From CAWCGU01 sp963838095 (GTDB lineage: Bacteria > Actinomycetota > Thermoleophilia > Solirubrobacterales > 70-9), in assembly GCA_963838095.1 (NCBI GenBank), contig CAWIPO010000009.1, positions 216,188 to 280,187 of the forward strand: a stretch of 64,000 nucleotides of DNA, given 5' to 3'. Positions 25,650-33,973 of this stretch are shown here, in pieces. A program made the position numbers and the translations under genes. Within the stretch, counting starts at the first letter, position 1. Each line of letters begins with the position of its first letter. Under the pieces are notes generated by a model. It saw only the letters and a list, made by a program, of their open reading frames with translations, had not been told where the DNA came from and did no database searches.

Positions 25650-26594
25650 ATGGAGGCAGCCCAACCACCGCCGCAGGCGCCACCACCGCCGCCCCCGCCT
25701 GGGCCGGTTCCGCCGGCACCCAGGCGCGTCGACGTCGGACAGACGATCTCGGAGGTCTTCGTCCTCTACCGCGAGCATGCGGGCGTGCTGCTCGGCTTGG
25801 CCGCGGCGGTCTTCGTCTTCACCGGCCTGATCAGCGCGCTTCTGTATTCGACCGGCAGCATCTTCCTGATCTTCCTCTCGCTCGCGGTGGACATCGTCGC
25901 GATCACGCTGTACACGGGGATGGTGGTGAAGCTCGCCGACGACGTCCGCGGCGGGCGCCCCGCTTCGTCGATCAACGACCTGATCGGCTCGGCTGCGCCG
26001 GCAATCGTGCCCCTGATCGTGAACGGGTTCTTGAAGGGGATCGCGGTGGCGATCGGCCTGATCCTGCTGATCGCCCCGGGGCTGTATCTGCTCACGATCT
26101 GGGCGGTGACCGCGCCGGCGATCGTCCTCGAGCGCCTGAACGGGATCGCCGCCTTCGGCCGCAGCCAGGCGCTCGTCAAGGGCGAGGGTTGGAACGTCTT
26201 CGGCGTGATCGTGATCGCGTTCCTGATCCAGTTCGCGATCGGGATCTTCTTCGGCGCGATCGGCTTCGCGATCGGCGACATCGGCGGCTACATCCTGCGG
26301 ATCCTCGCCGCCATCTTCACCGCGCCGATCAGCGCCCTGGTCGCCGCGCTGCTGTTCTTCCGCCTCCGCGGCGACGCCGCTGTCGCGCCCGCTGCCCCGG
26401 CTGCGCCCGCTGGCCCCGCCCAAACCGTCGTCGGCCAGCCACCGGCGCCCCCGCCGCCCGGCGGCCCTGCCGACACCGTCGTAGGCCAGCCGCCACCGCC
26501 CCCCACCGAGACCCAGCCCGCTCAGCCACCGCCGGGCCCCGCCGAGACCCAGATCAGCCAGCCGCCGCCGCCGCCACCCCCGCGCGAGGACTAG
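25650..26594 (+). CDS. Polytopic membrane protein with proline-rich termini
   Basis: A 314-residue protein. The N-terminus is PQAPPPPPPPGPVPPAP, followed by DVGQTISEVFVLYREHAGVLLG, which resembles actinobacterial membrane proteins of the YciC/GlpQ-membrane-domain type. About five or six transmembrane helices lie between 48 and 245. The C-terminal 70 residues are a Pro/Thr/Gln-rich tail with VVGQPPAPPPPGG-like repeats. Tails of this kind are used for protein-protein contact or envelope spanning. Function is unknown. It is divergent from the subtilase (34 nt). Confidence 0.8.
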   Translation: MEAAQPPPQAPPPPPPPGPVPPAPRRVDVGQTISEVFVLYREHAGVLLGLAAAVFVFTGLISALLYSTGSIFLIFLSLAVDIVAITLYTGMVVKLADDVRGGRPASSINDLIGSAAPAIVPLIVNGFLKGIAVAIGLILLIAPGLYLLTIWAVTAPAIVLERLNGIAAFGRSQALVKGEGWNVFGVIVIAFLIQFAIGIFFGAIGFAIGDIGGYILRILAAIFTAPISALVAALLFFRLRGDAAVAPAAPAAPAGPAQTVVGQPPAPPPPGGPADTVVGQPPPPPTETQPAQPPPGPAETQISQPPPPPPPRED

Positions 26595-26662
26595 CGCCAG
26601 TCGCTGGCTCGCAGCCGGCCCGTCTCACGAACGACAGCACCGAGGGAGGAGCTCGATGCGCT

Positions 26663-26734
26663 TTCGGCCGCGCGGAGCACCGGAACCAGAATCTCTCTCA
26701 TTGTGGGGCCATAGCCCCTACAACCCAGAGAGAT
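26663..26734. repeat. Dispersed palindromic repeat, copy 2 (with 5' homology block)
   Basis: Positions 26691-26734 form an imperfect palindrome: ATCTCTCT with AGAGAGAT, then TTGTGGGG with CCCCTACAA offset by one base, around a GCCATAGC centre. The 23-nt block at 26663 matches the block upstream of copy 1 at 19 of 23 positions. It lies in the 203-bp gap between two convergent genes. The position matching the copy-1 ATG is ATA here, and no DUF559-like gene follows, so this is a solo copy. I see nothing else in that gap beyond a weak CCTGA/TCAGG hairpin near 26786-26804. Confidence 0.78.
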
Positions 26735-26797
26735 CTTGTCGGTGGGCGATCCCGCTTCCCTACCAGTCGTTCGCTAGCTGTCCCCGCCTGAACCGGA

Positions 26798-27148
26798 TCA
26801 GGTCTCTAGCGCGCAGGGCGGATGAGGGTGGTCGTGATCGGGCGGGCGGGCGAGGAACTCGCGATGTCGGACGTCCAGCTCGTCGGTCGCGAGCGTGGCG
26901 CTTTCGGCGAGCACGTCCTCAAGCGCGGCCGCCCAGCTCTCCCAGTACGGACGCGCCTCGTCGCTGGCGATCCGGGCGATCAGGCGCTGGCGAAAGTCCT
27001 CCCACTCGCACGCGTCCGAGCGGCACAGCGCGATCGTGATCCCGAACACCCGCCGCTCCCACGGCGCCGCGAACACGATCTCCCCGTTGTCTCGGGGCGG
27101 GGACACGGCGCCCTCGAGGTCGGCGTCGATTCCGAGCGTCTCAGCCAC
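26798..27148 (-). CDS. Nitrile hydratase accessory (activator) protein
   Basis: A 116-residue protein resembling the beta-subunit N-terminus (ENGEIVFAAPWERRVFGITIAL, then WEDFRQRLIARIA and YYESW-like YWESWAAALEDVL), as expected for P14K/NhlE-type activators that load cobalt and aid cysteine oxidation in the alpha subunit. It overlaps the alpha-subunit stop by 8 nt and is the last gene of the minus-strand nitrile hydratase operon. Confidence 0.88.
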   Translation of the reverse strand: MAETLGIDADLEGAVSPPRDNGEIVFAAPWERRVFGITIALCRSDACEWEDFRQRLIARIASDEARPYWESWAAALEDVLAESATLATDELDVRHREFLARPPDHDHPHPPCALET

Positions 27149-27744
27149 CGTCGACAGCGTCCGGCGCGAGCGGCTTCCCGACGCCGATCATCGAGTCGCG
27201 CGTGACCAAAGGCGCGAGGCGCTCGGCATCCAGGGCATCGGTGCCCGCGGGGCGCTCGGGAAGCACCAGGTAGCGAGCCTCGGCCGAGCTGTCCCAGACG
27301 CGGACGCGTATGTCGTCGGCCAGCTCCAGCCCCATCTCCTTCAGCACCGCCTTCGGCTCGGCGACCATCCGCGAGCGGTACTCGGGCGACTTGTACCAGC
27401 GGGGCGGCAGGCCGAGGACCGGCCACGGATAGCACGAGCACAGGGTGCACACGACCACGTTGTGCACCTCGGGCGTGTTCTCCACGGTGATGATCAGCTG
27501 GCCCTCCGGGCCGCCGAAGCCGAATTCCGCGATCGCGCCGGTCCCGTCGGCGAGCAGCCGCTCTCGATACGACCGGATCCGTCCAGGCCTTCGCGATCAC
27601 CTTCGCGCCGTTCATCGGGCCGACGCTGGTCTCGTAGTGCTCGATGATCTCGTCGACGACCTCGGGATCGACCAGGCCCTTCTCCACCAGCAGTGCCTCC
27701 ACCGCCTCGACGCGGACCGCGGAATCGTCGACCTCGTGGGTCAT
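27141..27744 (-). CDS. Nitrile hydratase subunit alpha (cobalt type), frameshifted
   Basis: Nitrile hydratase converts nitriles to amides. The alpha subunit carries the metal-binding motif VCTLCSCYPWP; CTLCSC, with Thr, is the cobalt-type signature (iron-type has Ser). Flanking motifs are VEALLVEKGL, NGAKVIAKAW, WYKSPEYRSRMV and EVRVWDSSAE-like IRVRVWDSSAE. The frame breaks near 27575: after KAWTDP one extra base hides the expected SYRERLLADGTGAIAEFG. The ATG overlaps the beta stop as ATGA. Gene order is beta-alpha-activator, as in cobalt nitrile hydratases. Confidence 0.9.
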
Positions 27745-28465
27745 GCCTGCTCCAGGTAGGGCTCGTAGAGATCGACGCGCACCTCGGTTCCCGCCTCGGC
27801 GGCCTCGCCCCACAGATCGCCGCCCTCGAACGCGACCGTGTAGAGGTGCTGCGGCCGTGCGCGCCTGCCGACCGAGTGGGCGTCGGGAAACAGGGTGGCG
27901 CCGTGATGCGCGGTCACGACCCCCGGCTTGCCGCTCACGTAGCCCGGCTGGCGCGTGTGCCCCGGAGCCTGATGCTCACGGACGCGGATCCGATCCCCGA
28001 CCGAGAAGCGCCGCCGGCTGAGTGCCGGGTCGCGAGCTTCCGATCACATACGGAACGACGTGGGCGCTGAACCAGCGAGGAAGCCTCGGGCGCATGAACA
28101 TCCGCAGGGCTCTCGATGCGTAACGCGCGCCGCACCGCCGAGGCGCGGCGGGCGGCGGGCTGGGCGGGGCGGCCGTGCACGCGGGCATCGATCTCGGCCG
28201 GGGCCAGATGTCCGGAGTCGGCAAGCGAGCTCTCGAGGCCGCCGAGCCAGCGCCGGTAGTAGCTCGACATGTAGATCTCGGGCGGGAGCTTCTCCATCTC
28301 GAAGCGGGCGGCGTCGACGTTCGGCGGGCCGAGCAGCGTGTTGACGTAGACCGTCATCCCGAATACCCGGCCCTCCCAGGGCTCGTGGAAGACCGGCTCT
28401 TCCGGCTCCTGCGCGACCGGGCCGAAGTGCTCGGCTCGGCCGCCCATGTCGCTCAGCGCCGCCAT
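27741..28465 (-). CDS. Nitrile hydratase subunit beta, two frame breaks
   Basis: The N-terminus MAALSDMGGRAEHFGPV and EPVFHEPWEGRVFGMTV is diagnostic. The C-terminus contains SGKPGVVTAHHGATLFPD and PQHLYTVAFEGGDLWGE, the conserved SH3-like barrel. The three segments are in three frames, each step equal to one extra base. One break is near 28005, where removal restores RRFSVGDRIRVREHQAPGHT; the other is somewhere near 28080-28140. The total would be about 240 residues, normal for the family. Confidence 0.88.
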
Positions 28466-29146
28466 GAGGCGAACCTAGCGAAAGCAATCCCCAGCGACGT
28501 CCACAGGATCGCCTGCACCGCGAGCGAGGTGAGGCGGAAGTCCTGCAGCAGGTCGGCCGGGAAGGAGTCGGGAGCGGGATCGACCCCGGGCAGGATCACG
28601 CTGACCGCCGACCACCAACCCGGCGAAGACCGCGATCCCGGCGATCGCCCGCAGCCGCGTTCCGGCGCGCTCGGGCAGCCTGCGCGCGGTCCGCCAGCCC
28701 GCGAGCAGCGCCAGCAGCGAGGTCGCGACCAGCGTCAGGTAGAGCAGCGTGCGCTCGGTGATCGTGGCGGGATCGCCAACCCCGGGCGGCGCCGCCGGGT
28801 ACTTGAGGAACGGCACCAGGACGACCGCGACGAACAGCGCCGCCGCGAGGCCGGCGCACAGCCAGATGTCGCTGCGCGCTCGCACCCGCCCCCGGGCGAC
28901 CGCGAAGACCAGCGCGAACAGGCCTCCCAGCGCGAGGCCGTAAAGACCCGTGGCGAGGAACAGGCCGATCTTCTGCCCGTCTCGACTGACAAGCTCGTCG
29001 CCGGAGTGACCCGGCGCCTCGTTTGCCGCCTCGAGGGCGATCGCGTTATCGATCAGCGGCTCGCCGAACGCGAACGCGAACAGCCCCGCCGCGAGGCCCG
29101 CGAGCAGCCCGGCGCTCAGGCCGCGCAGGAACAGTGGAGCGACCAT
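28453..29146 (-). CDS. cbtA: CbtA-family cobalt transporter subunit, frameshifted near C-terminus
   Basis: A membrane protein with about six helices. The N-terminal RGLSAGLLAGLAAGLFAFAFGEP and the SRDGQKIGLFLATGLYGLALGG segment are typical of CbtA; VPFLKYPAAPPGVGD is a strong family motif. The frame slips near 28605-28610; the corrected tail ends SLGIAFARFASWRR at a TGA (28453), which overlaps the nitrile hydratase beta start by 13 nt. It follows CbtB. Its position inside a cobalt-type nitrile hydratase operon points to supply of cobalt for that enzyme. Confidence 0.88.
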
Positions 29147-29157
29147 CCCGGCGGCCC

Positions 29158-29337
29158 TCAATGGCACGGCAGGGCGAGCACATGCCGCCCGTCGTGCATC
29201 AGTTCGTGGAGGAAGAGGCCGGTGCGCGACAGCGCCCCCTGGTCCAGGGTGACCAGATAAATGACGCCGATCAGCAGCGCGGCGACCAGCGCCCAAGGCA
29301 ACAGATCCCGTAGCGGGATGGGCTGAATGGATGTCGA
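29158..29337 (-). CDS. cbtB: CbtB-family cobalt transporter small subunit (start unclear)
   Basis: About 59 residues. One transmembrane helix (LLPWALVAALLIGVIYLVTL) is followed by the His-rich C-terminus HELMHDGRHVLALPCH, the CbtB hallmark, which probably binds cobalt. No ATG/GTG is in frame at the expected start (STSIQPIPLRD); the only in-frame TTG would remove 11 residues. A base error at the start is likely given the other indels nearby. It lies 11 bp upstream of CbtA. Confidence 0.8.
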   Translation of the reverse strand, partial: STSIQPIPLRDLLPWALVAALLIGVIYLVTLDQGALSRTGLFLHELMHDGRHVLALPCH

Positions 29338-29375
29338 CTGATCCGGGTGCGCTCGGGCACTCTAACCCGACGAAG

Positions 29376-29843
29376 TCAGAGGATCAGCGCGAGCCGTTCC
29401 ACGCTCGTCTCCCAGCCCCAGCGGTGGAAATCGAGCACCGGCTCCTCGTCGAGCAACTCGTGGGTGAGCCGGACCTCGGTTTCGTCGCCGAGATCGTGGA
29501 ACTCGACCGTGACCTTGCTGTTGCCGGCCCCGCGCGCCTGCGGAACGTTCTGCCATGCGAACGTGTAGACGAGGCGCTCGGGCGGCTTTACCTCTAGGTA
29601 CGTGCCGCCGAGCTCACCGAGCTCGCCGGCTGCCGGCGTCCAGACGATCCTGTAGCGGCCGCCGACCCGGACGTCGGCCTCCACTGTGGGGGGAGGGTCG
29701 AACTCGGCGCCGAACCAGCGGCTGACCGCTTCGGGCTCGGTCCAGGCTCGAAAGACCCGCTCCCGCGGCGCCGCGAACGTGTGCGTGACGTGCAGCAGCG
29801 CGAGCGGAGAGGGGGGCGCGTAGGCGAGGGCATCGTCGGGCAT
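29376..29843 (-). CDS. SRPBCC/AHSA1-domain protein
   Basis: A 155-residue START-like hydrophobic-pocket protein. Family motifs are HTFAAPRERVFRAWTEPEAVSRWFG, GGRYRIVWTPA, PPERLVYTFAW and DETEVRLTHELL. The ATG overlaps the ArsR stop (TGATG), the usual ArsR-SRPBCC pair in which the small regulator controls the SRPBCC protein. Ligand is unknown. Confidence 0.9.
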   Translation of the reverse strand: MPDDALAYAPPSPLALLHVTHTFAAPRERVFRAWTEPEAVSRWFGAEFDPPPTVEADVRVGGRYRIVWTPAAGELGELGGTYLEVKPPERLVYTFAWQNVPQARGAGNSKVTVEFHDLGDETEVRLTHELLDEEPVLDFHRWGWETSVERLALIL

Positions 29844-30193
29844 CAACGGGCCGCCTCCTCGTCCTCCACCTCGGCGAGGTAGCGGTCGAGCGATTCGAAG
29901 CGCTGCTCCCAGAAGCGCCCGTAGCGCGCGATCCAGGCAAAGGCGTCCTGCATAGGTTCGGCGGCGAGGCGGCAGCTCCGCACCCTGCCCTCCTTTTCGC
30001 TCGTCAGCAGCCCCGCGTCCTCCAGCACCCCGAGGTGCCTGAAGACGGCCGGCAGCGAGATGTCGAACGGCTCCGCCAGTTCACTGACGGAGGCCTCACC
30101 CTGCGAGAGCCGAGCGAGGATCTCGCGGCGCGTCGGGTCGGAGAGCGCGGCGAAGACCGAGTCCAGCGATCCGGGCTTACGCTTAACCATCAT
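29843..30193 (-). CDS. ArsR-family (SRPBCC-associated) transcriptional regulator
   Basis: A 116-residue winged-helix protein. LDSVFAALSDPTRREILARL, then the recognition helix region ISELAEPFDIS-like VSELAEPFDISLPAVFRHLGVLEDAGLL. No metal-binding cysteine pair (CxC) is seen, so it is not a classical arsenic sensor. Usual relatives read SKHL where this has FRHL. Only 2 nt separate it from the upstream GST-like gene, so it appears to be inside a larger minus-strand unit. Two ATGs are adjacent at 30193 and 30190. Confidence 0.9.
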   Translation of the reverse strand: MMVKRKPGSLDSVFAALSDPTRREILARLSQGEASVSELAEPFDISLPAVFRHLGVLEDAGLLTSEKEGRVRSCRLAAEPMQDAFAWIARYGRFWEQRFESLDRYLAEVEDEEAAR

Positions 30194-30195
30194 GT

Positions 30196-30882
30196 TTACT
30201 TTAACGGCCCCGACGGCAGCAGGCTGGCCAGGGCCGCTACCGGACGCTCGCTGATCTCGGCGCGGCGGTCGCGGTGGCCGAGCAGCATCGCGATCAGGGG
30301 CGCGATCTCGAAGTCGGCGGCGGTCAGCCGGGGCCCGTTCAGCGACCCCTCGAACACGAACGCGTCGAGGCGGTCGAGCATCCCGGGCAGCGCCTCGAAG
30401 TCGGCGCGCACGACCTCCTCGCTGATCCCGTAATAGGCGAAGACGCGCGGCATCAGCAGCTTCCGCAGCCGCCGGCTGCGCGGGACTGCGAGCTTCCCGA
30501 TCGCCGGGTGGGGGGTGACGGAGGCGTAGTCCTCGCTCATCGACCACAGGGTCATCCGCCGCACCGCGTGCTGGAGGATCTCGTCGCCGAAGCGCTCTGC
30601 CTCCTGGACGTTCATGCGCGCGACCGGGTGGGAGGGGAACAGCGGTGGTTCGGGCACCAGCTCGTCGAGGGCGCGGGCGATCGCCCGATTCGTCTGCACG
30701 GGCCGCCCGTCCAGCTCCACCGCCGGGCAGGTGCCGCCGGGGAAGCCCTTAGCCGGCAGCGTCTTCCGATGGCGACCGGGCATCAGGTTGACGCGCCGAT
30801 ACTCCACTCCCTTGTGGCGCAGCATCAGCTCGGCCGAATACGACGGCGGTGCTCCCGGCAGGCCGTAGAGCTTCGCCGTCAA
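30196..30882 (-). CDS. Glutathione S-transferase-like protein
   Basis: A 228-residue protein from a TTG that overlaps the amine-oxidase stop (TTGA). The thioredoxin-like N-domain is visible: KLYGLPGAPPSYSAELMLRHKGVEYRRVNL, then FPGGTCPAVELDGRPVQTNRAIARALDE, with the cis-Pro in TCPAVELDG. The helical C-domain ends in RLTAADFEIAPLIAMLLGH. Actinobacteria mostly lack glutathione, so the natural thiol or activity is uncertain. Confidence 0.82.
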   Translation of the reverse strand: MTAKLYGLPGAPPSYSAELMLRHKGVEYRRVNLMPGRHRKTLPAKGFPGGTCPAVELDGRPVQTNRAIARALDELVPEPPLFPSHPVARMNVQEAERFGDEILQHAVRRMTLWSMSEDYASVTPHPAIGKLAVPRSRRLRKLLMPRVFAYYGISEEVVRADFEALPGMLDRLDAFVFEGSLNGPRLTAADFEIAPLIAMLLGHRDRRAEISERPVAALASLLPSGPLK

Positions 30883-32438
30883 AGCTCCGCAAGCACCTCG
30901 TCGGCGGCGCTTTCGCCTGCGCGCAGCGCTCCCTCGACGAACGTGTTGTGGCTGACCGAGTGCTCGCTGTTGCCCCAGTGGACGCGCCGGAAGGGCGCGC
31001 GTATCGCGGGGCCGTAGTCGCTCAGCACGCCCGGCGGCAGGAAGCCGGGACATCCGCGCGTCCACTGCGCGTCAAGCGTCGCGTCGACCCAGCGAGCGTC
31101 GGCGCGGGCGCCCGACCAGTTGCGCTCGAGCGTCATCATCGGCTTCAGGGCCTCGTCGCCGAAGTAGGTCGCGAGGTGAGCAAGCATCGCCTGCCGCCGC
31201 TCCTTCGCCGGGCGCGTGGCGAGCTGGCGCTGGCGCGTGCCGACGATCGTCACCCCGAGCCGACCCGAGCTCGCGTCGGGGGGCGAGTAGTCGACGACGA
31301 AGTTCCCGGGCGCGAGGCCGAGGGCGCGACCGTTCAGTCCCTTCTCACGCCAGAACGGCCGCTCGTAGATGACCGAGAACGTGGTCGTGGCGCCCTGTGG
31401 GTAGCGCTGCGTGAGCTGGGCGCGCATGCCTGGAAGCGGGGGATCGAACTCGATCTGGGCGTTCAGCGAGGGAGGGGTGGCGACGATTGCCCGCTTCGCG
31501 ATGACGCTGATACGCGCCGATTCGACTCGCACCCGCCCGCGGCTCTGGGAGATCCGCTCGACGGGCGCCCCAAGCACGACTCGCTTGCCGAGCCGCGCCG
31601 CGAGTCGCAGCGGCAGCTCCTGCAGCCCTCCCTCTGCGAACTCGCCGCGGAAGATGAAGTCGAAGATCTGCTGCGTGCCGCTGGGGTGTCCAGCGTCCCT
31701 GGCGCGGGACAGATAGGCGAGGAAGTGGAGCAGCGACACCTCCCCCGGCTCGGCCGCCGCCCCGATATAGATCAGGTAGTCGATCCACAGCCGGCCGAGC
31801 GGCGAGAACGTGTTCTGCTGCTTCCACGTCTCCACCGTGGTGTGGTCCCATTCGCTCGCCCGCGCGGCCTCCCAAGGAGCTTCGGGCGGAACGCTCTCCG
31901 CCATCGAGTCGAGCGCGATCAGCGGCACCCTCGCGTCAGCCTGTGACGACGCCGTTTCGTTCGTGCCGAGCGCGCCGCTCGCCGGGGCCTCGAAGCGGGT
32001 CTCGCCGAGGTAGGCGACGTCGTTGCCATCGGTGTACTGGCCGTAGAGGCTGATGCCGAGGTCCTTGGCCAGCGCCCGCGCGCGCTCGTGACTGGGCCCG
32101 AGCAGCTGGCCGCAATCGCAGGCGGGCGGCATCCCGCAGCGCCAGTTGTAGACGCGGCCGCCGACGCGGTCGCGCGCCTCGAGCACCACCACCGAGCGGC
32201 CCGCCTTCACGAGCCTGTGCGCCGCCGCCAGGCCCGCAGGCCCGGCGCCGACGACGACGACATCCGCCCGCTTCGTGGTTCGCCCGCGTGCCGGCTTGGG
32301 CGCCGGCGCCCCCTCACCGCTTCGCGCGCCGGCGACCACGGCGCCAAGCCCGGCGCCGATGCCGCCGGCGGCCGCGGCACCGACGAGCCGCCGCCTCGTG
32401 ATCCCCGTTCCGGTGGTGGTTGTCAGCTCTGCAGACAC
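30879..32438 (-). CDS. Flavin monoamine-oxidase family protein (Tat-exported)
   Basis: A 519-residue FAD amine oxidase. The Tat-type leader is TRRRLVGAAAAGGIGAGLG. The dinucleotide fold is DVVVVGAGPAGLAAAHRLVKAG with VVVLEARDRVGGRVYNW. The C-terminal FAD-contacting block is NSEHSVSHNTFVEGALRAGESAADEVLAEL. Such enzymes oxidise amines or amino acids to imines with peroxide release. It is the first gene of a long minus-strand run. The GTG start lies inside a 24-bp dyad, so repression at initiation is plausible. Confidence 0.92.
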   Translation of the reverse strand: MSAELTTTTGTGITRRRLVGAAAAGGIGAGLGAVVAGARSGEGAPAPKPARGRTTKRADVVVVGAGPAGLAAAHRLVKAGRSVVVLEARDRVGGRVYNWRCGMPPACDCGQLLGPSHERARALAKDLGISLYGQYTDGNDVAYLGETRFEAPASGALGTNETASSQADARVPLIALDSMAESVPPEAPWEAARASEWDHTTVETWKQQNTFSPLGRLWIDYLIYIGAAAEPGEVSLLHFLAYLSRARDAGHPSGTQQIFDFIFRGEFAEGGLQELPLRLAARLGKRVVLGAPVERISQSRGRVRVESARISVIAKRAIVATPPSLNAQIEFDPPLPGMRAQLTQRYPQGATTTFSVIYERPFWREKGLNGRALGLAPGNFVVDYSPPDASSGRLGVTIVGTRQRQLATRPAKERRQAMLAHLATYFGDEALKPMMTLERNWSGARADARWVDATLDAQWTRGCPGFLPPGVLSDYGPAIRAPFRRVHWGNSEHSVSHNTFVEGALRAGESAADEVLAEL

Positions 32439-32458
32439 TTAACGAAGTCATTAAGTGT
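32435..32458. promoter_or_regulatory. 24-bp dyad (TetR-type operator candidate) over the amine-oxidase start
   Basis: ACACTTAA and TTAAGTGT are exact inverted 8-mers separated by 8 nt, with partial symmetry inside. The length and AT-rich arms resemble TetR-family operators. It covers the GTG start of the amine oxidase and lies about 90 bp from the divergent oxidase gene, so it could control both. No TetR gene is in the window. Confidence 0.6.
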
Positions 32459-32544
32459 AGCGCAGTCTGCGAGCGAGGACGCCGGAGCACGAGGAGTGTT
32501 TAAATCCGGCCCGAATTTCGCAACCCAACGGGAAGGAGTCCAAG

Positions 32545-33951
32545 ATGGAGGCAGGCGTTCTCGAGACCACGGAGCTGGATCAGCTTCGCGACGGCTTCGG
32601 CGGCGAGGTTTTCGGCCCCGGCGACCCCGGCTACGACGAGCATCGAAAGCTCTTCAACGGGATGATCGACAAGCACCCGGCGGTGATCGCCCGCTGCGCC
32701 TCGCGCGACGACGTGGTCGCGGCGCTCGCATTCCGCGCCGAGCACGACCTGCCGGTGGCGATCCGCTGCGGCGGGCACTCGACGCCCGGGCACTCCAGCG
32801 TCGACGGCGGGATCGTTGTCGACGTCGCCCCGATGAAGGCGGTCGAGATCGACTCCGAGGCGCAAACCGCCCGGATCGGCGCCGGCCTCAACTGGGGCGA
32901 GCTCGACGCAGCCCTGTTCGAGAAGGGGTTCGCGATCCCCGGCGGCCGCGTTTCGGATACCGGGGTGACCGGGCTCACGCTGGGCAGCGGCAGCGGCTGG
33001 CTGGGGCGGATGTTCGGGCTCACGGCCTCGAGCCTGAGGGGCGCCGAGCTCGTGACGGCCGACGGGAGGATCGAGCGCGCGAACGGGGACGAAAACGCGG
33101 AGCTGCTGTGGGCGCTGAAGGGCGGCGGCGGCAACTTCGGTGTCGTCACCGAGCTCGAGCTCGACGTCCATCCGATCCCCGAGCAGATGCTGGGCGGGAT
33201 GCTGATGTGGCCGCGCGCGCGGGCGGGCGAGATCGGGCGCGCCTACCGCGGCTACATGGAGTCGAGCTCCGACGAGGTCGGCGGCGCTCTCGCATTCATC
33301 AACTTCCCGCCGGCGCCGTTCGTACCCGAGGGGTTGCACGGGCAGCCGGCCGTCGGCGTCGTCTTCTTGTACGTCGGATCGATCGAGGACGGGGAGCGGG
33401 CAGTGGCGCCGCTGCGCGCGCTCGAGCCGGCGGTCGAGGTCCTGATGCCGATGCCCTACACGGGCTTCCAGCGCCTGCTCGACGAGGGCAACCCGAAGGG
33501 CGCGCACGAGTACTTCCGGATCGACTGGCTGCGCGAGCTCTCGGACGAGGCACTCGACACGGCGATCGCCGAGTGTGAGAAGGCGACCTCGCCGATGACC
33601 TCGGTGATATTCGAGCCGCTTGGAGGTGCGATGAGCCGCATCGACCGCGAGTCGATGGCGTTCAACGTCCCGGACACCCGGTGGGCGTACCACTGTCTGA
33701 ACCTGTGGCCGCCCGACGCCGGCTTCGACGATGACGAGCAGGTTGCGTGGGCGCGCGGCTTTGCTGGGGTGATGGAGCCCTTTTGCCTCGGCGTCGCCTA
33801 CCCGAACTTCATCGCCGAGGACGAGGGCGAAGCGCGCCTACACGCGTCATTCGGTCCCGAGCGCTACGCCCGCCTGCAGGCGGTGAAGGCCGAGTACGAC
33901 CCCGACAACGTCTTCCGCCTGAACCAGAACATCAAGCCGGCCGCCACTTAG
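32545..33951 (+). CDS. FAD-binding oxidoreductase (berberine-bridge type), cytosolic, monocovalent flavin
   Basis: A 468-residue PCMH-type flavoprotein. The flavin-attaching His is in IRCGGHSTPGHS. At the site of the second link the sequence is GGRVSDTGVTGLTLGSG, with no Cys, so only the His link is expected. The C-terminal BBE motif is RYARLQAVKAEYDPDNVFRLNQNIKP. No signal peptide, unlike the paralogue at 13599. AAGGAG lies about 8 nt before the ATG. Substrate is unknown. Confidence 0.92.
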   Translation: MEAGVLETTELDQLRDGFGGEVFGPGDPGYDEHRKLFNGMIDKHPAVIARCASRDDVVAALAFRAEHDLPVAIRCGGHSTPGHSSVDGGIVVDVAPMKAVEIDSEAQTARIGAGLNWGELDAALFEKGFAIPGGRVSDTGVTGLTLGSGSGWLGRMFGLTASSLRGAELVTADGRIERANGDENAELLWALKGGGGNFGVVTELELDVHPIPEQMLGGMLMWPRARAGEIGRAYRGYMESSSDEVGGALAFINFPPAPFVPEGLHGQPAVGVVFLYVGSIEDGERAVAPLRALEPAVEVLMPMPYTGFQRLLDEGNPKGAHEYFRIDWLRELSDEALDTAIAECEKATSPMTSVIFEPLGGAMSRIDRESMAFNVPDTRWAYHCLNLWPPDAGFDDDEQVAWARGFAGVMEPFCLGVAYPNFIAEDEGEARLHASFGPERYARLQAVKAEYDPDNVFRLNQNIKPAAT

Positions 33952-33973
33952 GGGACGGCGGCCGCCGCGAGGC

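Noticed and set aside
33952..33973. GGCGGCCGCC palindrome between two convergent genes
   Set aside because: Too short and GC-rich to call a terminator; no U-tract.
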